A stretch of 9,570 bases of DNA from Leptospira sp. 96542 (GTDB lineage Bacteria > Spirochaetota > Leptospiria > Leptospirales > Leptospiraceae). Below the pieces are notes generated by a model. The model was not told the DNA's origin and did no database searches. It saw only the letters and a program-made list of their open reading frames with translations. The stretch is from positions 1 to 9,570 of the forward strand of contig JARJFC010000087.1 in the NCBI GenBank assembly GCA_029310945.1. The letters are read 5' to 3'. Shown here in pieces: positions 1 through 6,307 of this stretch. The first letter of the stretch is position 1. Every line of letters begins with the position of its first letter. Position numbers and translations under genes: made by a program.

Positions 1-122
1 TCACTTTCCACGTTTGAACAACATTTTTTCAAAAGAGATAACTCTGGAACGTACGAAGTGTCCCATGAAGAACTTTCTGACATCCCCGCAAAAATAAAAT
101 GTTTGGATGAAGCTTGTATGAA
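1..122. other. AT-rich segment of foreign or chimeric origin interrupting the Bug gene
   Basis: These bases are AT-rich (runs such as AACATTTTTTCAAAAGAG and AAAAATAAAATG), in sharp contrast with the GC-rich sequence from about 123 onward. The change falls inside the Bug gene, just after the conserved LPDVPT motif. Both strands are open across it. The plus-strand frame 1 reading (open from base 1 to a stop at 289-291) looks protein-like as far as about codon 42 (for example [20 protein letters not shown] and [13 protein letters not shown]), then continues antisense into the receptor. It could be the end of an inserted element, a deletion or recombination endpoint, or an assembly join. A HindIII site (110-115) lies close to the break. 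I do not recognise the encoded peptide and see no terminal inverted repeat. Confidence 0.6.
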
Positions 123-905
123 CTGTGGGGTCGGCACGTCGGGCAGGGCGCTGACGCGCTGCGCTGCGGCGATGGCCAGGATCTTCACCCGGCCCGTCTG
201 GCTCGCGATGATGGCCGAGGGCGCGGAGTCGAACATGTACTGGACCCGGCCGCCGATCAGGTCCTTGGCCGCGTCCGAGCCGCCCTTGTAGGGGATGTGG
301 ACGGCGTCAATCTGCGCTTTCTGGACGAAGGCCTCGCCATAGATGTGCGAGGAGGTGCCCGTGCCGAAGGAGGCGTAGCTGGTCTGGCCCGGACGGGCCT
401 TGATGTAGTCCACCAGCTCGCGCACGTTGCTGGCGGGCACCGAGGTGCTCATGGACAGCACCAGCGGCCCCCGCCCCGCGACGGTGATGGGGGTGAAGTC
501 CTTGAAGGGGTCGTAGGGCACCTTGGTGAAGGTGTGCGGGTTCTGCGCCATGGTGGACGAGGGCGCGTACATCAGGGTGTAACCGTCCGGCGCGGCGCGC
601 GCCACCTCGCTGGCCGAGAGCATGGTGCTGGCGCCGGGGCGGTTGTCCACGATCACGCTGGTGTCCAGCACTTCGCTCAGCTTCTGGGCCACGGCGCGCG
701 CCTGCGCGTCGGTGCCGCCACCGGCGGTGAAGCCCACCACGATGCGGATCGGGCGGTTCTTCTGCGGGAAATCCTGCGCCCAGGCCGGCAGGGTGGCGCC
801 CAGCAGCGCTGCGCTGCCCAGCAGCAGGGCCAACGCCTGTCGGCGGCCGCGGGCTTGGGACGGCGCGGGTTCATGGATGGGATGCGCGGTGGCGTGTTGA
901 GGCAT
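1..905 (-). CDS. Bug/TctC-family periplasmic solute-binding receptor, 3' end disrupted or chimeric, runs off the left edge
   Basis: Reading the minus strand from the ATG at 905-903 gives 301 codons with no stop before the edge. The start has a good ribosome site (CAGGAG, 916-911, 5 nt away). A signal peptide is visible: Arg-rich stretch at residues 20-22, a Leu/Ala core, and probable cleavage after AWA (residue 43). Typical Bug motifs follow: [16 protein letters not shown] (55-70), VDNRPGAS (86-93), APDGYT (105-110), [13 protein letters not shown] (129-141), IPYKGGSDA (204-212) and LPDVPT (254-259). Such receptors bind small organic acids or related ligands for tripartite tricarboxylate transporters, or act as orphan sensors. 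After about residue 260 the family resemblance ends and the DNA becomes AT-rich, so roughly the last 70-75 residues (the C-terminal part of the two-lobed fold) are replaced by unrelated sequence. The gene is divergent from the oxidoreductase at 1062. Family assignment is secure; whether the protein is functional is doubtful. Confidence 0.85.
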   Translation of the reverse strand, partial: MPQHATAHPIHEPAPSQARGRRQALALLLGSAALLGATLPAWAQDFPQKNRPIRIVVGFTAGGGTDAQARAVAQKLSEVLDTSVIVDNRPGASTMLSASEVARAAPDGYTLMYAPSSTMAQNPHTFTKVPYDPFKDFTPITVAGRGPLVLSMSTSVPASNVRELVDYIKARPGQTSYASFGTGTSSHIYGEAFVQKAQIDAVHIPYKGGSDAAKDLIGGRVQYMFDSAPSAIIASQTGRVKILAIAAAQRVSALPDVPTPQFIQASSKHFIFAGMSESSSWDTSYVPELSLLKKCCSNVES

Positions 906-933
906 GGTGTCTCCTGTCCTGGTTGTTTGTATA

Positions 934-950
934 TTGGACTTTAAGTTCAA
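934..950. promoter_or_regulatory. 17-bp near-perfect palindrome, candidate operator
   Basis: TTGGACTTTAAGTTCAA has two 8-nt arms (934-941 and 943-950) that pair at 7 of 8 positions around a single central T. It lies 29 bp upstream of the divergent Bug gene start. On the minus strand it is immediately upstream of a possible -10 element (TATACA, on the far side of 933-928), so bound protein would overlap that promoter. Size and symmetry suit a dimeric regulator such as the IclR-family protein encoded at 5446, but the pairing is inference. Confidence 0.35.
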
Positions 951-1003
951 AAAAACTAATTTCATTTCTTTTTATTCGGTGTTTTCCCTTGATTTATCTT
1001 TAA

Positions 1004-1043
1004 TTGATTTGAAAAATGAAAACAACGTCCATAATTCAATCAA
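1004..1043 (+). promoter_or_regulatory. Candidate sigma-70-like promoter for the oxidoreductase operon, flanked by an inverted repeat
   Basis: TTGAAA (1009-1014) resembles a -35 element, and CATAAT (1030-1035, 15 bp spacing) or TAATTC (1032-1037, 17 bp spacing) resembles a -10 element. Transcription would begin about 20 nt before the ATG at 1062. The arms TTGATTTGAA (1004-1013) and TTCAATCAA (1035-1043) are inverted copies apart from one extra T and bracket the promoter, as an operator pair might. The region is AT-rich, so chance matches to promoter hexamers are common. Confidence 0.35.
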
Positions 1044-1061
1044 CATTTGACCGGAGAGCCC

Positions 1062-2516
1062 ATGAAAGTCCAGACCTTGACCCGCACCGATGAGCGCATC
1101 CTCAGCTCCGATGTGTTTGCCCGCGACCAGCGCCAGGCCCGGCCAGACCATGGCGCCTGGGACGAACCCGGCAAGCGCATCCCCGTCTACCACCGCTGCG
1201 GGGTGCTGGTCGTCGGCGGCGGGCCGTCGGGCACGGCCGCCGCCGCTGCGGCCGCCGCCGCCGGGGCGGACGTGGCCTTGCTCGAGCGCTACAACCACCT
1301 GGGCGGCCTGTCCACCGGGGGCCTGGTGATCTGGATCGACCGCATGACCGACTGGGAAGGCCAGCTGGTCGTGCGTGGTTTCGCCGAGGAGTTGTTCGAC
1401 CGCCTGCCGCCGGACGCCATCGCCGGCCCCGCGCGCGAGGACTGGGGCTCGCAAGACGCCGGCAAGTCGGGCTACTGGTCGCACCGCACGGCCGGTTTCC
1501 ACGGGGTCGTGACCTGGTCGCCCACCATCGACCCGGAGCGCCTCAAGCTGCTGTCGCAGGAAATCGTGATCGAACGCGGCGTCAAGCTCATCTACCACTC
1601 CTGGGCCGCGATCCCCATCGTGGAGGGTGGCAAGGTCAAGGGCGTGGTGTTCGAGAGCAAGGAAGGCCGCATGGCCATCATGGCCGACGTGGTGGTGGAC
1701 GCGACCGGCGACGGGGACTTGTTCGCCCGTGCCGGCGCCGCCTTCGTCAACGACATCGAAGAGGCCGACGTGCACCACTGCATGAACACCTCCTGGCTGT
1801 TCGGCGGCGTGGACATGAACCGCTGGATCGACTTCAAGACCGGGCAGCCCGAGGCCCACGCCGCCTTCATGGCGCGGGGCCGCGAGGAACTCAAGCTCTT
1901 CGAGCGGCCCTTCGTCTCCTGGCGCAACAACATCGCGCTCTTCATGGGGCCGCGCCAGTCCGGCTACTCCGCGCTCGACGTGGACGACCTGACGGCGGTC
2001 GAGGTGCGCTCGCACCGGGCCATGGCCGCGCACCTGGATTACTTCAAGGCCCACGCGCCCGGTTTCGAAGACGCCTACCTGCTGCAAAGCGCGCCGCAGA
2101 TCGGCGTGCGCCATGCGCGGCGGCTGGTGGGCACGGACGGGGTCTGGCGCCACCGCTGGCCCGAGGGCCGGGCGCTGCCGGACGAAGTGGCGGTGTCGCC
2201 CGCCGTCTCGCCCAAGTTCCCCAACATCTCGGTGCCCTATGGCGCGCTGGTGCCGCAGGCCCTGGACGGCTTGCTGGCCTGTGGCCGCCACATTTCCTGC
2301 GACCGCAACTCGCACGGTTTCATGCGCGAGATTCCCCAGTGCTGGTTGACCGGCCAGGCCGCGGGTGTGGCGGCCGCGCTGGCTGTGTCCGCAGGTGTGC
2401 AACCGCGCGCGGTGGACATCGCGCGGCTGCAACGGGGCCTGCTCGCGCAGGGCGTGTACCTGCGGCCGAACGCGGCTGTCGAGGCCGGGGCCACGGTGTC
2501 CGCGCGCGCGGCCTGA
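1062..2516 (+). CDS. FAD-dependent oxidoreductase (FAD_oxidored / PF12831-like family), 484 aa
   Basis: Probably a cytoplasmic flavoenzyme that oxidises or reduces a small organic substrate; the exact reaction is unknown. A Rossmann dinucleotide-binding fold is clear near the N-terminus: VLVVGGGPSGTA (48-59) with GxGxxG at 52-57, a helix containing nine consecutive alanines (59-67), and the acidic E75 that ends the second strand and would bind the ribose of FAD. HLGGLSTGG (79-87) follows. Other family hallmarks are VVDATGDGDLFARAGA (211-226), IGVRHARRLVG (347-357), and a C-terminal FAD-contacting region with LLACGRHIS (404-412) and REIPQCWLTGQAAGVAAALA (422-441). ATG 1062 is chosen because GGAG (1053-1056) sits 5 nt upstream; a TTG at 1047 would add five residues and swallow that site. 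No signal peptide. It is the first gene of the plus-strand cluster, 68 nt before the dehydratase. Confidence 0.92.
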   Translation: MKVQTLTRTDERILSSDVFARDQRQARPDHGAWDEPGKRIPVYHRCGVLVVGGGPSGTAAAAAAAAAGADVALLERYNHLGGLSTGGLVIWIDRMTDWEGQLVVRGFAEELFDRLPPDAIAGPAREDWGSQDAGKSGYWSHRTAGFHGVVTWSPTIDPERLKLLSQEIVIERGVKLIYHSWAAIPIVEGGKVKGVVFESKEGRMAIMADVVVDATGDGDLFARAGAAFVNDIEEADVHHCMNTSWLFGGVDMNRWIDFKTGQPEAHAAFMARGREELKLFERPFVSWRNNIALFMGPRQSGYSALDVDDLTAVEVRSHRAMAAHLDYFKAHAPGFEDAYLLQSAPQIGVRHARRLVGTDGVWRHRWPEGRALPDEVAVSPAVSPKFPNISVPYGALVPQALDGLLACGRHISCDRNSHGFMREIPQCWLTGQAAGVAAALAVSAGVQPRAVDIARLQRGLLAQGVYLRPNAAVEAGATVSARAA

Positions 2517-2584
2517 ACCGACCCCGGTTCCCACCCCGCTGCGCATCCGCCCGTACCTGACTTGAGCCACCCAAGGAGACCTAG

Positions 2585-4294
2585 ATGAACGCCCCCTCCG
2601 TACCCGCGGCGACCCCGCCGACGCGCGCGCTGCGCAGCAATTTCCCCCGCGGCTCCTACCTCTGGTCCGTGCGCAACGCGCAGTGGCGCGCGCTGGGCAT
2701 CCCCGAGGAGGATTGCGAGAAGCCCAAGATCGCCATCGTCAACTCCAGCAGCGAGCTGGCCAGCTGTTTCAGCCACCTTGACCAGGTCGCGGCGGAACTC
2801 AAGACCGCCATCCGGGCGGCGGGCGCCGTGCCCTTCGAGATCCGCACGGCCGCGCCCAGCGACTTCATCACCGGTGCTGGTGCGCGCGGCGCCTACATGC
2901 TGGCGGCGCGCGACCTGATCACCAACGACATCGAGGTGGCGGTGGAGGGCGCCCAGCTCGACGGCATGATCTGCCTGACTTCCTGCGACAAGACGGTGCC
3001 TGGGCAACTGATGGCCGCGGCGCGGCTGGACATCCCCGCGTTGCTGGTGCCCTGTGGCTACCAGGCCAGCGGCAGCTACCAGGGGCACCACTGCGACATC
3101 GAGGAGGTCTTCATCGGCGCCATGCACGTGGTGTCGGGCGCGCTGGACCGCGAGACGCTGGTGGGCATGAGCCGCGAGGCCATCCGCTCGCCCGGCGTCT
3201 GCTCGGGCATGGGCACGGCCAACTCCATGCACATCGTCTGCGAGGCGCTGGGCATGGCGCTGCCGGGCAGCGCGCCCGTGGCCGCCATGAGCGAACGCAT
3301 GATGGCCGACGTGCGGCGCGCGGGCGCGCGCATCGTGCAGATGGTCTGGGACGATCTGCGCCCGCGCACGATCTTGCAGCCCGGTGCCTTCGCCAACGCC
3401 GTGCGCGCCGTGCTGGCCGTGGGCGGCTCGGTGAACTGCGTCAAGCATTTGCAGGCCGTGGCCACCGAAGCCGGGCTGGACCTGGACGTGTACCGCCTCT
3501 TCGAGCAACTGGGCGCCGAAGTGCCGGTGCTGGCGGGCGTGCGCCCGGTGGGCACGGACAGCATCGAGCAGTTCGAGGCGGCCGGCGGCTGCCAGGCCGT
3601 GCTCAAGCAACTGGCGCCCCAGCTGGACTTGCAGGTGCGCACCGTGACCGGCCGCACCCTGGGGGAGGAGCTGCAAGACCTGACCGTGCGTGACCCGCGG
3701 ACCATCCGGCCGCTGGACCAGCCCGTGGCCACGCGCCCGGCCATCGTGGTGCTGCGCGGTTCCCTGTGCCCCGACACGGGCATCGTCAAGACCGGCATCC
3801 TGGAGCGCAAGCAGCGCCGCTTCGAAGGCCCCGCGATTTGTTTCGACACCAGCGATGCCGCCATCGCCGCTCTCAACGCGGGCCAGATCCGGCCCGGCCA
3901 TGTGGTCGTGATGCGCGGGGCCGGCACGCGTGGCGGGCCGGCCATGGGCGGCGGTGCCTCGCGCGTGGTCTTCGCCATCGATGGCGCGGGGCTGGGTGAC
4001 CAGGTGGCGCTGCTGACCGATGGCCATTTGTCAGGCCTGGTCTGCAAAGGGCTGGTCGTGGCCGAAGTGGCGCCCGAGGCCGCACTGGGCGGGCCACTCG
4101 CGCTGGTGCGCGATGGCGACGCCATCGCCATCGACCTGGACACCCGGCGCTGCGACCTGCTCGTGGACGAGGCCGAGATGCAGGGCCGCCGTGCGGCCTG
4201 GACGTCCGCGCCGCCGCAGTTCGACCGGGGCTGGCTGCAGATCTACCGCGACAACGTCAGCCTGCCCGCCCGTGGCGCCGTGCTGGTGAAGTGA
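2585..4294 (+). CDS. IlvD/Edd-family Fe-S dehydratase, divergent, 569 aa
   Basis: Predicted to remove water from a 2,3-dihydroxy acid or sugar acid to give a 2-keto acid. The three family cysteines for the cluster are present: C61 (SSELASCFSHL), C134 (LTSCDKTVPG, with D135 and K136 expected at the Mg site) and C206 (GVCSGMGTANSM). Having all three resembles the [2Fe-2S] members. The C-terminal domain keeps RGSLCPDTGIVKTG (391-404), RFEGPAICFDTSDAA (412-426) and LTDGHLSG (477-484) with the catalytic-type Ser483. Departures from consensus are marked: the usual MGHxGM-like loop is replaced by ITGAGARGAYM (95-105), and the GHVSPEA/HVTPEA motif reads AEVAPEA (493-499), with Glu in place of His. 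Length matches the family (about 560-610). AAGGAG (2573-2578) lies 6 nt before the ATG. The context argues for a catabolic sugar-acid-like dehydratase rather than the branched-chain amino acid enzyme IlvD, and the substrate is unknown. Confidence 0.93.
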   Translation: MNAPSVPAATPPTRALRSNFPRGSYLWSVRNAQWRALGIPEEDCEKPKIAIVNSSSELASCFSHLDQVAAELKTAIRAAGAVPFEIRTAAPSDFITGAGARGAYMLAARDLITNDIEVAVEGAQLDGMICLTSCDKTVPGQLMAAARLDIPALLVPCGYQASGSYQGHHCDIEEVFIGAMHVVSGALDRETLVGMSREAIRSPGVCSGMGTANSMHIVCEALGMALPGSAPVAAMSERMMADVRRAGARIVQMVWDDLRPRTILQPGAFANAVRAVLAVGGSVNCVKHLQAVATEAGLDLDVYRLFEQLGAEVPVLAGVRPVGTDSIEQFEAAGGCQAVLKQLAPQLDLQVRTVTGRTLGEELQDLTVRDPRTIRPLDQPVATRPAIVVLRGSLCPDTGIVKTGILERKQRRFEGPAICFDTSDAAIAALNAGQIRPGHVVVMRGAGTRGGPAMGGGASRVVFAIDGAGLGDQVALLTDGHLSGLVCKGLVVAEVAPEAALGGPLALVRDGDAIAIDLDTRRCDLLVDEAEMQGRRAAWTSAPPQFDRGWLQIYRDNVSLPARGAVLVK

Positions 4295-4330
4295 GTGCGG
4301 TCCGGCAAGACAACACAACGAGGAGACACC

Positions 4331-5332
4331 ATGAACAGAACCCACCTTCCCCCACGCCGCCGTGCCCTGCGCGGTGTGGCCGCAACGGTCGTCGCGCTGG
4401 CCTGGACACTGGCCTGGCCCACGGCGGCGTCGGCCCAGACCTATCCCGACAAGGCGATCCGCCTGGTCGTGCCGTTCTCGCCCGGGGGCGGTGCCGACAC
4501 GATCGCGCGCATCATCGCCAAGGGCCTCTCGGCCCAGGCCGGACAGCCGGTGGTGGTCGACAACAAACCCGGCGCCGAGGGCATCATCGCCGCGCAGGAG
4601 GTGATGCGGGCCGCGCCCGATGGCTACACCTTCATGCTGGGCTCCAACACGGCGATGGTGGCCGTGCCGGCGCTGCGCCCCAATCCGCCCTACGACCCCT
4701 TCACGGCCTTCACGCCGCTGACCACGGCCGGCGAGTTCTCCATGTTCCTGGCCGTGTCGCCCGCGCTGCCCTCGGGCAGCCTGAAAGAGTTTCTCGACCA
4801 CGTCGCGGCTAACCCCGGCAAGTACAACTCCGGCTCCAGCAACAGCGCCTCGGAACTGGCGATGCTGCAACTGCTGGCCACGCGCGGCATCAAGGTCGTC
4901 AACGTGCGCTACAAGGGTGACTCCCAGGCCATGACGGACCTGGTGGGCGGGCAGATCGAGATGATGTTCTCCACCGGCACGTTGGTGCCCAACTTCGCCA
5001 AGGACAAGAAGATCCGTCCGCTGGTGACCCTGCTGCCCGAGCGCAGCCCCTTGCTCCCCGAGGTGCCCACGGCGGCCGAGTTGGGCCTGGGCTCGGTCAC
5101 GATCGCGCCCTGGGCCGGCTTCTTCGGTCCCGCCAAGATGCCGCCCGCGATCGCCGAGCGGCTCAGCCGCATGCTGCGCGAGGTACTTGGCCGAGCCGAT
5201 GTGCGTGAGCAACTCGTGGGGCAGGGCTTCTCGGGCTATGGCATGACACCGGCCCAGTTCGCTGCCTTCCATCGCAAGCAGTGGGACGCCTTCACCACCA
5301 CCGTGCGCGAGAACAACGTCAAGTTCGAGTGA
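4331..5332 (+). CDS. Bug/TctC-family tripartite tricarboxylate transporter receptor, 333 aa
   Basis: Periplasmic binding protein of the usual family length. The signal peptide has a basic start (RRRALR, 9-14), a hydrophobic core and predicted cleavage after ASA (residue 35). Motifs: IRLVVPFSPGGGADTIAR (43-60), where the loop PGGGAD is the family's ligand-contact loop, VVDNKPGAEG (75-84), APDGYT (95-100), YDPFTAFTPLT, NVRYKGDSQA and LLPEVPTAAELG. The ATG at 4331 is preferred over an in-frame ATG at 4295 because AGGAG (4321-4325) lies 5 nt before it and the upstream 12 codons do not resemble a signal sequence. It lies 36 nt after the dehydratase stop and is very likely cotranscribed. No TctA or TctB membrane subunits are in the window, so it would share a transporter encoded elsewhere or act as a sensor. 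Confidence 0.93.
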   Translation: MNRTHLPPRRRALRGVAATVVALAWTLAWPTAASAQTYPDKAIRLVVPFSPGGGADTIARIIAKGLSAQAGQPVVVDNKPGAEGIIAAQEVMRAAPDGYTFMLGSNTAMVAVPALRPNPPYDPFTAFTPLTTAGEFSMFLAVSPALPSGSLKEFLDHVAANPGKYNSGSSNSASELAMLQLLATRGIKVVNVRYKGDSQAMTDLVGGQIEMMFSTGTLVPNFAKDKKIRPLVTLLPERSPLLPEVPTAAELGLGSVTIAPWAGFFGPAKMPPAIAERLSRMLREVLGRADVREQLVGQGFSGYGMTPAQFAAFHRKQWDAFTTTVRENNVKFE

Positions 5333-5445
5333 GCCACGCGGTTCAGGCCATGGGCAAGGACGCATTCACCACGGGTCAGGACGGGCCGTTCCAGGCGCCA
5401 AGGGCGTCGCGTGGCCGTCCTTCCTCGTTGCACAATCGCCCGACC

Positions 5446-6276
5446 ATGACCGCATCCCACACGCCACGCGCCAAGAGCGCCGATACCGTCAGTGCCCTCG
5501 ACCGCGGCCTGGCGCTGCTGCAATGTTTCCGCGAAGGCCAGCGCGCCCTGGGCGCCACCGAACTCGCGCGCATGACGGGCATACCGCGCCCCACCGTCAC
5601 GCGGCTGGCCGACACCCTGGTGGCCAACCGCTGGTTGCGCGTCGAGCCTAGTGGCGAGCGCTACATGCTGGGTGCTGGCGTGGTATCTCTCGCACAGGTC
5701 TTTCTCTCCGGCCTGGACGTGCGCGGTTCCGCGCGCGGGCCCATGCAGGCCCTCGCTGAACGCATGGGCGGTTCGGTCTACCTGGCCGTGCGCGATGGCA
5801 TGGAGATGGTGATCGTCGAAGCCTGCCGGCCCCGTTCTTCCATGCTGGCCACGCGCATTGATGTCGGTTCACGCGCGCCGCTGCCAGTCTCGGCGCTCGG
5901 GCGGGCCTTCCTGGCCGCGCTGGACGAGCCGCAGCGCCAGCAGTTGATCGATTCCCTGCGCCTGCTGCGCGGGGCCGAATGGGCGAGCGTGGCGCCGGGC
6001 ATGGAGCGTGCCATCAACGAAGCGCATCGCCTGGGGTATTGCCTTTCGCTGGGCGAGTTCCACCGCGAGATCAATTCCGTTTCGGTGGCCCTGATAGGCC
6101 CAAGCGGCGAGGTCATGGCGCTCAACTGCGGCGGCCCCGCTTTCCACTTCAGCGAACAAAGCCTGCGCGACGAGGTGGCCCCCGCCCTGGTGCAGATGGC
6201 CGCCGGCATCGCGGCCGAGATCGGCGGCCGTGTGGTGCTGCCCGCGCAGACCACGGCGCTTTCTTCTTCACCCTAG
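5446..6276 (+). CDS. IclR-family transcriptional regulator, 276 aa
   Basis: Cytoplasmic DNA-binding regulator. The N-terminal winged helix-turn-helix spans about residues 14-80: VSALDRGLALLQCF (15-28), then the HTH GATELARMTGIPRPTVTRL (36-54) and the wing ERYMLGAGVV (71-80). The C-terminal GAF-like effector domain begins about residue 92 and includes YLAVRDGMEMVIVEA (112-126), RAPLPVSALGRAFLA and GEFHREINSVSVAL. The start is uncertain: ATG 5446 gives the normal family length, but only weak purine content precedes it, so the message may be poorly translated or started elsewhere. An in-frame ATG at 5350 would add 32 residues without family resemblance. It lies 113 nt after the receptor and 31 nt before the aconitase X genes. 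It probably controls this cluster in response to its substrate or an intermediate (inference). Confidence 0.93.
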   Translation: MTASHTPRAKSADTVSALDRGLALLQCFREGQRALGATELARMTGIPRPTVTRLADTLVANRWLRVEPSGERYMLGAGVVSLAQVFLSGLDVRGSARGPMQALAERMGGSVYLAVRDGMEMVIVEACRPRSSMLATRIDVGSRAPLPVSALGRAFLAALDEPQRQQLIDSLRLLRGAEWASVAPGMERAINEAHRLGYCLSLGEFHREINSVSVALIGPSGEVMALNCGGPAFHFSEQSLRDEVAPALVQMAAGIAAEIGGRVVLPAQTTALSSSP

Positions 6277-6307
6277 AACCCCAGAACTGTTTCGGAGCCT
6301 CCTGCCC

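Noticed and set aside
1..122. Complete insertion sequence end with terminal inverted repeat
   Set aside because: No inverted repeat, target duplication or transposase motif is visible, and only one side of the junction is in the window.
114..944. 276-codon plus-strand open frame opposite the left-edge Bug gene
   Set aside because: Composition is antisense-like (Gly/His/Arg/Ala rich), while the minus strand encodes clear Bug motifs and a signal peptide.
1047..1061. TTG start adding five residues to the FAD oxidoreductase
   Set aside because: It would place the ribosome site GGAG (1053-1056) inside the coding region. The ATG at 1062 has ideal spacing.
972..2570. Long minus-strand open frame opposite the FAD oxidoreductase, and similar long antisense frames at 2237-4027, 4031-5365, 6149-7633 and 8052-9245
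   Set aside because: Their products are rich in Arg, His, Ala, Gly and Gln with no recognisable domains. They mirror codon bias of the well-supported plus-strand genes, as expected in GC-rich DNA.
5379..5420. Inverted repeat (GGACGGGCC/GGCCGTCC) as a terminator between the second receptor and iclR
   Set aside because: The loop is about 25 nt, one base bulges, and no T-tract follows. It is kept only as a possible structure near the regulator start.
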